DNA from: Porpolomopsis calyptriformis
Lineage: Eukaryota > Basidiomycota > Agaricomycetes > Agaricales > Hygrophoraceae
Assembly (NCBI GenBank): GCA_951640195.1
Contig: OX621172.1
Coordinates: 496,001 to 560,000 of the forward strand
Direction of reading: 5' to 3'
DNA: 64,000 nt
The notes beneath the pieces are model-generated. The model ran no database searches, was not told the DNA's origin, and saw only the letters and a program-made list of their open reading frames with translations. Shown in pieces: positions 24,401-34,473 of the stretch; position 1 is the first letter of the stretch; every line of letters begins with the position of its first letter. The translations under genes and the position numbers were made by a program.

Positions 24401-24741
24401 CTCTGACAAGACGCGTCAGTGTCTGCGACTGGGATGATTTTTGCGCAATAAAATCTCATACTCGATGGGATTGACATGATTCATGTCAAGGCCATAGCAA
24501 AGTTTGTCTATTCTTGTTGTGATCTATCTAGGATTGAGCAAATGTGACGTCGATGGTGACCAGGAAAACTGACCTTGTCAAATTGGACGCGTTCCTTTCG
24601 GCTGCGATAAAGCGCGCGTTAAGAGTGGTCTTGACGCGTCCAATGTAGAGAAGACATACCCATCTGCAACGAAGTTGTGTTGATGAGCGGGTTGTGAGCT
24701 CTATGGCAATGGTACTCACCTCGTTTGTAAACAAAAGCCAT
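21490..24741 (-). CDS. RNR1: Ribonucleoside-diphosphate reductase large subunit
   Basis: Class I ribonucleotide reductase alpha subunit, which makes dNTPs in the cytosol together with the small subunit. The start MAFVYKRDGYEERVQFDKIT at 24741 is the ATP-cone seen in RNR1. Later exons give [32 protein letters not shown] sequence, [46 protein letters not shown] and [14 protein letters not shown]. The protein ends in the redox tail with [14 protein letters not shown]; the CxxC pair re-reduces the active site. There are at least nine exons with GT-AG introns. A Ser/Thr/Pro-rich insert (about 21680-21870) lengthens the segment before the tail. It is divergent from the gene at 24973. Tandem ACGCG elements upstream suggest G1/S control. 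Confidence 0.96.
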
Positions 24742-24804
24742 GAAGAGGGATTGGTGTTTGATGATTTTGGTGATTTTTGATGATTTGAGAGTATTTGAGA
24801 AGAG

Positions 24805-24856
24805 GAGATGGATGGTTGTGTGGTTGTGTGGTTGTGGTTGTGGTTGTGGTTGTGGT
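24805..24856. repeat. Low-complexity (tgtggt)n tract
   Basis: Imperfect run of tggttgtg / tgtggt units in the interval between the two divergent genes. Simple-sequence repeat; no further role is visible. Confidence 0.8.
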
Positions 24857-24878
24857 CAAGTTAGTGGACAACAAACAG

Positions 24879-24888
24879 ACGCGACGCG
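24879..24888. promoter_or_regulatory. Tandem ACGCG (MCB-like) elements upstream of RNR1
   Basis: ACGCG occurs twice back to back (24879-24883 and 24884-24888), about 140 bp upstream of the RNR1 start. ACGCG is the core of the MluI cell-cycle box bound by MBF, which drives RNR1 in yeasts. The assignment is by motif only. Confidence 0.5.
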
Positions 24889-24972
24889 CGGTTTTATGGG
24901 AATCATGGGCGTGTCGTGACTAAGCAGAGGCTTGTCGAGGTTAGGGTTGGGTTGGGTTAGTTCACTTCCATA

Positions 24973-25645
24973 ATGCCTCAGTCACCTCAACGTCCGACCT
25001 ACGCTTCCCCTGTTCTTCGTTCTCCCTCTCCTGCAAGTTCAATAGGAACATCCTACGAGCCTGACCAAACTTCACCATCCGACACAGAACTTGAGATTTC
25101 CCAACAAGCTTTCGAACAAAAGTGGCAAGAACGACTCGGCCTTGGGATGCCCACGCAGGCCGAGGTTCAAGCTTCTGAGGACCCATTGCTGCAAACGCCA
25201 AATAATGCTGCGGAAGAAAAAGGTCCGCCGTCCTGCTTGTTGGTATGACTTGTTTTGCCAGTCTGATGTTCCTGAACAGCAATGTATGACTGTATCCTAC
25301 GATCGCTCCGGCAAAAACTCCGCGAGTTGGAGGAGAACGAAATTTCTGACCAAGTCTTACTCCGTGGCTCCAAGATTGGCTTGGAGCAGCAGCCGACCTC
25401 GGATAACATCACCACGCTCATGCAGACTATGATGGGTAAGGCGGTAACTTCCAGGAATAATATTGCGGATGGGCCGTGGAATTATCATGGTCTGCATGAT
25501 AATAACACAAGTAACTTGAATGCATCAACAATGCAAAAGGCAAATGCGAAGGGTAAAGCCAGAAGTCGCAAGGTACATACATGACTCTGTTCTGATGTCG
25601 CTTATCCTGTCTGACTACTGATAGGGGACTCGTGATGCCCGTTGA
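24973..25645 (+). CDS. Small unrecognised protein
   Basis: Three-exon model. Exon 1 starts MPQSPQRPTYASPVLRSPSP, a Ser/Pro-rich disordered stretch. A donor gtccgc after AAEEK (about 25222) and an acceptor near 25280 give an in-phase join to AMYDCILRSLRQKLRELEEN, a predicted helix or short coiled coil. QPTSDNITTLMQTMMG follows, then a basic tail (KANAKGKARSRK). A short third exon ends at 25645. Length is about 175 residues. It shares a 231-bp divergent promoter region with RNR1. No function is assigned; the donor is weak, so the first splice is the least certain part. Confidence 0.5.
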
Positions 25646-27022
25646 GTTGGAGTGGGAATTCTGTCACTACACAACATTGTCAAGTTATTGGTGTTGCCCA
25701 CTGACACCCTATCGGTTGAATCCTATCCCCGAGAAAAGTCGTTCTCGCCTATACCGACCGGCTGCTCAACACCCTTGTTCTCGATTACCTAGTCCGATCT
25801 GGGACACAAACGTAAATCACCTACCCTTCCACACGCGCGAGTGTTTGTGGCCCATAGGGTTGGCCTAGTTACTTGCAAGCGGACCAACCCGGTTAACATT
25901 GTGTCCCCTCATCTTTACATTCACAAGTAAGACGGACTGCAGGCCGCAAATCAAGACACATTTTGCGCGACGAGTCCGATCCTCGCTTGTCGGATGCGAT
26001 AGGAGCTCCCTCCGCTCTGTAAACCTTGGGATCCCGTCGGTGCTTTTTACTATCAAGAATGGACGGTTTGGGGTTGATCTCTATTTCTCATATTGGTATG
26101 AACATTCAAGCCATCTTGTTGGCTCCGTAGAAGCCCTATGTGCATCTTTCCCCTCTTTGTTATGCGTCTGCATTTTTACGCCTCGAATGGTTTTTCGGAC
26201 ACTGTATAAACGCCACAGTGTGCCAGAATCAAACTTAACCTGAAGGATTAATGCACCCTGATTTGCGGAAGCGAACTCGACGCCCTCAATTCGTCATTGC
26301 CAAAAAACCAAATAGGTAGAACAGGCCTCCAACTCATACTTTATCGCGGGCGTTGTCACGTAGGTTCACGGATCCACTCTGTCTGCCATAAAAGGGGAAG
26401 CGGAACGTGATGCTCCTATCAATTGCGATAGCGAGGTTTCCCTTCATTTTGCTCACTCATTCGACTTTACTTTTTTGGTGTTGTGCGGCGGGACAGATTT
26501 ACTGCGAGATAACGTCTCGTGCGAATATGGCACGGTTTGACTTTGCCACCTGCGGTGCATTGCCCTTGCTAGCACCAATACTTCCAAATATGGCAAGACT
26601 CAGAATGCGATCGGCAGTACTCGTTCACGTGATCACCCCATCTGCAGGCAGTCTCATGCCGCGACTTGTATGCCACCTTTCATGTGGTTGCGATGACTGG
26701 GAGGCTGACATATAACAAGCTCCTTCCGGACATATACACGTAGATGGCAGTGCGAGCAGAAGTCAACCGCCGAATGTCTTTTTTGGACTGCGCTGATGGT
26801 TTCGCTGGTTATTTTTGGGTGTTCAGTTTTCGCATGTAACTTGGTCCTTTTAGGTATGTTGTTGCCATACTAGGCTATGTTTTTATGTGATATATTTAGT
26901 TCAGCCCCACATACCGCTTTTCAACTCATCTCGATGCATCTCGGTTCCTGGTTCGTACTCTCGCCTATCACAGCTATAAAAAGAATCCATCGTGTCCAGT
27001 TCGCCATTTTCATCCCCACCAA
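25646..27022. other. Intergenic stretch, 1.4 kb, no supported gene
   Basis: Open frames here (for example 26407-26715) lack convincing splice or domain support. No repeat or RNA gene was recognised. The right end holds the promoter of the aspartic protease. Confidence 0.5.
26975..26982 (+). promoter_or_regulatory. TATA box of the aspartic protease gene
   Basis: tataaaaa lies 48 bp upstream of the ATG at 27023, a typical spacing for a basidiomycete TATA promoter with a short leader. Confidence 0.55.
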
Positions 27023-28639
27023 ATGACCCACCATATCATCCATTCCCTCCCCTTGTCCACCCGCATTAACGCTGCCAGCGGGAAAGAGCTTCTAGCCCGC
27101 GACAGGGCTCGTGCTCAAATGTTCCTCGCTGGTATCCATCCTCATGGCCCCCGTGCCTTCCATGCTAAAAGATCTGGTACCCACCATGACACGTCTGGTA
27201 CCCATCTTCCCGCACCTCCCGCCGCCGCCGGTGGCTCCGTCGATGTCACCGACTCAGGTATGTCACACACTTTTCCACTTAGAGATTTGCTCTTATTCAG
27301 GGTTGTAGGTGTCACCTACACCTTACCTGTCGGTGTTGGTTCCCCCCCTACTCAGTACACTCTCCTCATCGATACAGGTATGTCCTTTCTTTGGTCTCTT
27401 TCTTTCCCGACATGCTTAGATGAGGACCAGGTAGCTCGAACACCTGGCTCGGTGCCGGGACAAAATACCATCCGACCAGCACCAGCAAAAACACTAATAA
27501 GACCGTCAAGGTGTCCTACGGCTCTGGCTCGTTCTCCGGGACAGAATGTGCGCCCAAAAATATTTTCACAATTCTATTGGTATTAATTCAGTGTCTTGAA
27601 TAGATATCGACCAGGTCACTCTCGGGGATAAACTTGTAATCCCTAATCAGTCCATCGGCGTCGCATCCACAGCTACCGGGTTCAGTGGCGTTGATGGTAT
27701 TCTTGGGTTGGTCGTCTTTCTCGGTCCTGGGATATGACTAACTATTATAAAATCATCCAGCATCGGCCCTGTTGATCTCACCGCTGGAACTGTCTCGGGT
27801 ACTTCCTCTGTCCCAACCGTCACCGACAATCTCTTCTCTCAGGGCACGATTCCCACCGAGATGATCGGTATCTCGTACAATCCCAGTGAATCTACCAGCG
27901 TCTCTAACGGGGAGCTTAGCTTTGGTCATGTTGATAGCACCAAGTGGGTTCATCCAACTCTTTCCCTTCGTCTTGAGTTCATCATCGGTCTATTAGATTC
28001 ACGGGTGACGTCGCTTATGTCCCTATCACACACACCTCCCCTGCCAGCAACTACTGGGGAATCGACCAGACCCTGACGTACGGACAGAACACCAAACTTC
28101 TCAATTCTAGCGGCATTGTGGATACGGGCACCACCCTCTTATTGATCGCCACTGACGCGTTCCAAGCCTATCAGAAGGCAACTGGTGCAGTCCTCGATCA
28201 AACTACTGGTCTTCTCTCTATCACACCGGAGCAATATAATAATCTCGAGAGCATGTTCTTCAAAATCGGTGATGTGAGTATATCTATTGCATATCTTTCG
28301 GACAACTATATTTCCTTTCTTTCCCCCATTCTCAGGCCACCTACGAGCTTACTCCGAATGCCCAAATATGGCCTCGCGGGTTGAATAGCGTGCTGGGCGG
28401 AGACAATAACAGTATCTACCTCGTTACGGCTGATCTCGGAAGCAACAGCGGGTCAGGGCTAGACTTTATCGGTGAGTGTCGTTCGCTATCCCCCTTTTCG
28501 TTCTCTACACTAACGGACGACGGTTCTATCGACCACAGACGGCTTCGTGTTCCTCCAGCGTTTCTACAGCGTGTACGACACCACCCACTCTCGCCTCGGG
28601 CTTGCGACTACTGCAAACACTAATGCCGACATAAATTGA
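27023..28639 (+). CDS. Aspartic protease, family A1 (polyporopepsin-like)
   Basis: Pepsin-fold protease. Exons joined in phase give a propeptide (SLPLSTRINAASGKELLARD), then YTLPVGVGSPPTQYTLLIDT with the first catalytic motif DTGSSNTWLG split by an intron, VSYGSGSFSGTEYIDQVTLG (flap Tyr region), GVDGILGIGPVDL, and the second catalytic motif GIVDTGTTLLL. It ends FVFLQRFYSVYDTTHSRLGL and a short tail, stop at 28637-28639. All catalytic parts are present and the frame is intact over seven exons. Secreted relatives start with a hydrophobic signal peptide; here the first Met (27023), 48 bp after a TATA box, leads straight into the propeptide, so no signal is visible. Either the protein is not exported the usual way or an upstream exon was missed. 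Confidence 0.88.
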
Positions 28640-29136
28640 TGATGGAGTATAAGCTTGAACGTCTCCACATCTTCTATTTTGTGAATGTTGTGCACTTGAG
28701 CACTTGTGATGGTGTACTTTTTTGATGTGTTTCGCGTATGTTTACAATAGATGGATCACGGAATGAATGAATATTATCCAATGCCTTTCCTATCTTGAGT
28801 TGTCAAAGTATTGTATCTATAATCCATGCACAATCCATATACTCCCCTTAATATCCAATAAACTTCATCAGAATTAGGAAGCAGCGCCCATGTCGCAACG
28901 CAGATCCAATGCTGCATTTCAGATGACCGCCATTTGATTTGACTGTGGAGGGTCCTATTGTTTTAGTATGTTGCCGGACAATGACAGATCGGTGTAATAC
29001 GGCGTGTTGCGAATGAGTAGAAGCCGAGGGAATTTCCTGAAAGAAGACAAGGCTGCGCAGCTAATATTATCCCGTGCAAAAGGTCCCCTCAAAGAAAGAG
29101 AAAAGGGAAAAGAGCGGGCCAGCAATCGGAGGGAAA
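28640..29136. other. Intergenic stretch between convergent genes
   Basis: About 500 bp between the 3' ends of the protease and thioesterase genes. No supported gene, repeat or RNA. Confidence 0.5.
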
Positions 29137-30367
29137 TCACAGCTTAGTGAGATTCATCCGTTCTTTAACTTCTATGGGAACAGTCACCGCCAGTTGAGTC
29201 GCAACGGCAAGACAAACTTGTCTCTCTCGCCATCCCTCGATTACTTCCCCTTCGCCAATATTAGATGGTGATGTCCACACTTCCGTGTAGAGTTCGTGTC
29301 TTCCTTGAGGATCATTGATGAACCGGCCGACAGAGTACAAGGCCGCGGTCTGTTTAGAAAAGTCTGATGATGATGGTATCGGGAATTTGAAGTCGATCGC
29401 GAGCGTCATCGTTGGGAACCAGCTGACCGATAGACAGGAATATGTAAAGAGGTGATCTAATCAAATTTGTGTTGTGACTTGCCTGGTGCCTAAAACCTTC
29501 CTTTCGCTTTTCGCGAAACGAGTAGGTGTGCTTATGGGGATATCAGCAAGGAACGCCAAAGAAGGCGTTGTGATACATTCATCAGCGCCTCGAAACTCAA
29601 ACCAAGCACCCCATTCCAAGCCACCTCCGCCGATCGTGGTTGGGTTGGTCCGGTTGCTGCTCGAGGGCTCGTTCTTTGCTCGGAGGATCGGGTCGGGTGC
29701 CCATTTAGTGAGATTTCTAAAGTGCCAATTGGGTCGCATTGGGGTAACGATGGCTGTTGAAGGATGAGTGTATAATGGCAGACGCCGGGAGTAAGGAGAG
29801 GATGGCGTCAAGGTAAGCTGTTGAGCTGGATCATGAAATGAAGGCGAAAGGATGCCGAATATACTATGAGCGGTGGACCTTATCTGGCCCTGTCGGAGGT
29901 ATTCATAAAGTAAGCGTGTGCGTTCCGAGACGACGGAAATGAAGAAGCATACACACTTGCTGCTCTAGAGTAGCGACAATATTCGAGAATTCGCGACCGA
30001 TCCTGAGCGCATGGACGTGTATTTCGAACTGTCCAACCAATGTTGTGCGTAGGTAATGGGCAGTTATATGGATGAGATCCGAATGGGTGGTTGTAGATTG
30101 CTGCATGAGGCATGCTTTTATTATCAACGCCAGTACATACCCTACAAACAACTGGTTAGCCAATGCGAGAACGACTGGAATGAGAAGACGGAGAGACAGA
30201 CCGCCTTGAGGAACGCTGCGAAGAATCTGAGTCGATAATTTGATGCGGGGCGGGATGACTCACGCCATGATTGTCCAGTCCGGGTCGATGTGCCCTCGGT
30301 AAACATTTGCACCTTCATCGTTGGACGAAACGTATTCAACGTTCACCGCTGTCGAGAACGGTGCCAT
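29137..30367 (-). CDS. Thioesterase-like superfamily protein
   Basis: Predicted acyl-CoA thioesterase-like (double hot-dog) protein. The start MAPFSTAVNVEYVSSNDEG at 30367 leads to VYRGHIDPDWTIMAVPQGGY, the usual N-terminal block of this family. The residues between MA and GY come from a 14-nt exon at 30202-30215. The following exons give VLALIIKACLMQQ, SDLIHITAHYLR, FEIHVHALRIGREFSNIVAT, an RSTAHSIFGILSPSFHDPAQ exon, a Trp/Pro-rich middle, PSLAFLADI, SWFPTMTLAIDFKFPIP and a final strand ending before the stop at 29137. No catalytic assignment is safe by eye; substrate unknown. It is divergent from the NLR gene with 62 bp between the start codons. Confidence 0.75.
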
Positions 30368-30429
30368 CGCAAGCCAGTCGGGAATTACCAATCATCAAAG
30401 CTTTCTCTCATCTTCGCATTCACCTCCAT
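30368..30429. promoter_or_regulatory. Shared 62-bp divergent promoter interval
   Basis: Only 62 bp separate the ATG of the thioesterase gene (minus, 30367) from that of the NACHT-WD40 gene (plus, 30430). Both promoters must overlap each other or the opposite transcribed regions. Confidence 0.55.
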
Positions 30430-33400
30430 ATGGCCAGCACGCCTTTATCTACGACTCGCCTCAAGGACAGCACGGTCAACCTTGTCGGGCATGATCAGTA
30501 CAATTTCAACTTGAATCAAAACTTTCAAGTCCATCCGCAAGGTGAGTTGGCGCCCTGGTGGTAAATGTCGGACGGTGACTTCGTTCATCACCACCTTTCT
30601 CAAAAAGCGATGTATATGATGAAAATGACTGTATTATAGATGAACATCCTCCACATACCCTCTTTTCTCCTTTCAACTGTAAAGATCGAGCGCCATGCTT
30701 GGAAGGTACAAGGGACAACATCCTCGATCAGATTTGTCGCTGGATTGGTATTCGCGATTCGCAACCTGATTGTGATCCAGTTCTGAGCAGAGATGCTGAT
30801 ACCGTTGCAGCAGATATCTCTGTGTTTTGGATCAATGGATCAGCTGGGACGGGGAAAACGACGATTGCTTATACCGTTGCGGAGGTGTGTAGAGCGCACG
30901 GTGTGCTTGGCGCAAGCTTCTTCTGCTCGCGGGATGATGCGGATTGCAGCAACCCGAATCTGATCTTCACCACTATCGCATACCAGCTTGGGATTTCCAA
31001 CCCTTTATTCAGAGCGGAGGTTACTCGTGCTATGAAATCAAATCCTGACATTGGCTGTACGACTCCTCCATATCAACTCGAAGAACTCATCATAAAACCC
31101 CCTCGGCACACTCAGGGACTCAATCCGACCATGTGTTGTTGTATTGGATGCACTCGACGAGTGCAAGGACACTGGCGCGACCTCAGTCATTCTATCGTCA
31201 CCCTCTCGTCATGTCAATGAACTGTTACCGTTGAAGTTCTTAGTGACAAGTCGGCCCGAAAAGCACATTACCACTGTCTTCAAATCACGCGAATTGAACC
31301 CGGTCACTCGCATGATGTGAATTAGACGTCGTGCAGAGTGATATCGAGCGCTACATTTCCATGAAGCTTGCTTCCACGCGAGAGTTCCACCATCTCGAAA
31401 ATGATTGGCCCTCAGGAGCAGATATCCATGCCCTGACACAGATGTCTTTTGGACTTTTTATCTTTGCGTCAACCTCGATCAGATTCATCGAAGATCGAAA
31501 CTATTGCGACCCGAAGGGTCAACTTGCACGTCTCCTGTGTAATGCGCCCACGGCAACTGAAGACTCGTCTCCACATTATAACCTTGATCGGCTATACTCT
31601 CAAGTGTTGAACGACGCATTTTCCAACATATCTTTTCTTCTTTCTGTGCGACTGAAGACGATTCTAGGCAGTATCGTTCTTCTCCGAGATCCTCTCTCGT
31701 CAGTTGCGCTGGAACAATTACTACGCGTGCCATCACGTACAGTGGGAGTGACATTGCAGTATCTTCATTCGGTGATCATGGTGCCTGATGATGAAACGCA
31801 AGTAATTCGAATTCTCCATCCATCATTTTTCGACTTTATAACGAATCCCACTCGATGTCTGAATCCGAAATATCTTGTTGACCTTCAGGCGCAACATACG
31901 CTACTTGCGTGTGCTTGTCTATCTTCTCTGAAGGAGTTGAAACGAGATATGTGTGGAATAGGAAACCCGTCGTTGTTCAACAGCGAGGTGGACGACCTTC
32001 CGAACCGTGTCAAGGATTGCATCGGACCTGAACTGCAGTATGCATGTCGTCATTGGTCTTGGCACCTAGAAAATGCCACGTTCTCAGACACCCTCGTCGA
32101 TCTCGTGAATGAGTTTTGTTTGAAGCATCTATTGTATTGGGTTGAGGCCCTCAGTCTGATGGGGGATGTTCGAAATGGTCTTCTTGGATTAGATGTAGCA
32201 CAAAGAGCGATTGCTGTATGTTGTCTGCTCTCTCCCCGATGGGCTAAGCTCATCTCGTTTCACAGAAAGCGGACAGAGGCATGACCCTTGCCGAGGATTT
32301 ACTTCATGATTGCGAGCGGTTTGCCCGGGAATTCTTCTGGCTCATCAACAGCTCTTCGCTTCAAATATACCACTCTGCGTTATTGTTCATTCCTCAGGAA
32401 ACTTCAATGAAAAAGATATACGGGGGAGAGCTGGACCTTCCCGTGAAAATATACAATGGATTGGATGAGACATGGAATTCATGCATACGGACGATAGAAG
32501 GACATTCAGGTGCAGTTATGTCAGTCGCACTTTCTGCAGATGGCACGCGTATTGTGTCTGCATCCCACGACCGCACTGTTCGACTGTGGGACGCAGTAAG
32601 CGGTACACACCTGAACACCCTCGAGGGACATTCTGGCCAAGTAGAATCGGTCGCATTCTCTCCCGATGGCACGCGTATCGTGTCCGGATCCTACGACAGG
32701 ACTGTTCGGCTGTGGGACGCAGTCAGCGGTGTACATCTGAACATTCTAGAGGGTCATTCCGACAGGGTACTCCCACGATGGCACGCGTATCGTGTCTGGA
32801 TCCGGCGACTATACTGTTCGTCTGTGGGACGCAATCAGTGGTGCGCATCTGAGCACCCTCAAGGGACACTTCGACGGGGTAGAATCAGTTGCATTCTCCC
32901 TCGATGACACGCGTATCGTGTCTGGATCCCGCGATAATACTCTTCGGCTGTGGGACGCATTCAGCGGTGCGCATCTGAACATCCTAGAAGGCCATTCCAA
33001 CTGGGTACGATCGGTGGAATTCTCCTCCAATGGTAAGCGTATCGTGTCTGGATCCGACGACAACACTCTCCGTCTGTGGGACGCACTTAGCGGCAAACAT
33101 CTGAACATCCTAGAAGGCCATTCCGACTGGGTACTATCGGTCGCATTCTCTCCCGATGACACTCGTATCGCGTCTGGATCCCGCGATCATACTGTTCGGT
33201 TGTGGGATGCAGTCAGCGGTGCACATCTGAACATCCTAAAGGGCCATTCCCACCGGGTACGATCGGTCTCATTCTTTCCCGATGGCATGCATTTCGTGTC
33301 TGGATCCGTTGACAAAACTCTTCGGCTGTGGGACACAGTCAGCAGTCCACATCTGAACATCCTCGAGGGACATTTCGACAGGGTAAACTCACTCGCATTC

Positions 33401-34273
33401 TCCCATGATGGCACGCGTATCGTATCTGGATCCGACGACCACACTGTTCATCTGTGGGACACAATCAGTGGTGCACATCTGAACACCCTCGAAGGACACT
33501 CTCGTGGGGTACAATCGGTCGCATTCTCCTTCGATGACACGCGTATCGTGTCTGGATCCCGCGATAATACTCTTCGGTTGTGGGACGCATTCAGCGGTGC
33601 ACATTTGAACATCCTAGAAGGCCATTCCAACTGGGTACGATCGGTCGCATTCTCCCCCAATGGCACGCGCATCGTGTCTGGATCCGACGACCACACTCTT
33701 CGTCTGTGGGATGCGGTTAGCGGCAGACATCTGATCATCCTCAAGGGACATTCCCATTGGGTGCTATCGGTCGCATTCTTTCCCGATGGCATGCGTATCG
33801 TGTCCGGATCTCTCGACAATACTGTCCGGTTGTGGGACGCAGCCAGTGGTGCACTTCTGAACACCCTCGAAGGACATTCCCACAGCGTAGACTCAGTCGC
33901 ATCCGACCCTGATGGCACCTGTATTGTATCCGGATCCGAAAACAAAACTCTTAGGCTATGGGACGCGCACACCGGTGCACACCTGAAGACGCTCGCAGGA
34001 CATTCCAGCCCGGTTGAATCAGTCGCGCGATCTTATAGCTTACGCGAGAATTTGTTTACTGATGGCTCAAATACAAATGGCCCAGTGTTTGGCTATATCG
34101 CCGAAGACGGCTGGGTCCACTCAATTACCCTGAACCGGCGGATTTGCTGGATCCCAGTCTCTTATAGACCACTCCAGCTTGCTGTGAACGGAAATCGTGT
34201 AGTTTTCGCCCGAGGGAATGGTCTTGTTATCCTTGATTTTGCATTCGTGGACCTTTATTTTCGAAACTTGTAG
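30430..34273 (+). pseudogene. NACHT-WD40 (fungal NLR / HET-E-like) gene with three frame breaks
   Basis: STAND NTPase of the type used by fungi in self/non-self recognition. The short N-terminus (MASTPLSTTRLKD, then HDQYNFNLNQNF) has no effector domain. The NACHT domain has Walker A GSAGTGKTT (about 30838-30865) and Walker B VVVLDALDEC (about 31133-31162). A helical middle and WD40 repeats follow. Walker B lies one frame off Walker A: the shift sits at the C5 run 31098-31102. A second shift lies at about 31310-31322, just before QSDIERYI. A third is a 14-bp loss in WD unit 3 near 32768. An in-phase intron near 32217-32268 is normal. Without the three indels one long protein would result, so this is a recent pseudogene or carries sequencing indels. 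Confidence 0.8.
32491..33988 (+). repeat. WD40 array: 12 units of 126 bp
   Basis: Units of 42 codons begin at 32491, 32617, 32743, 32855, 32981, 33107, 33233, 33359, 33485, 33611, 33737 and 33863. Each follows the pattern LEGHS..V.SVAFS.DGTRIVSGS.D.TxRLWDA.SG.HLN. Unit 3 is 112 bp, exactly 14 short. A degenerate 13th unit follows. Unit-to-unit DNA similarity is high, as in fungal NLR arrays that evolve by unit shuffling. Confidence 0.92.
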
Positions 34274-34473
34274 CTGTTTGTTTCTTTTGTCGGTTCACCT
34301 TAAGGAGTTTGTCTTTTGTTGTTGGTATTACCACTTTCCCTGGGAGATGTGGGTCGATTACACCTTCATCCTACAGTCGGGAATTACCGATCAGCTAAAC
34401 CTGGAGGGAATCAATCTTCAATGAGCTGGCAACGTTCTCCTTACCTCAAACCTGGAAATGCAACAACCACAGG

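Noticed and set aside
32394..33972. Minus-strand open frames over the WD40 array
   Set aside because: Periodic shadows of the 126-bp repeats on the other strand.
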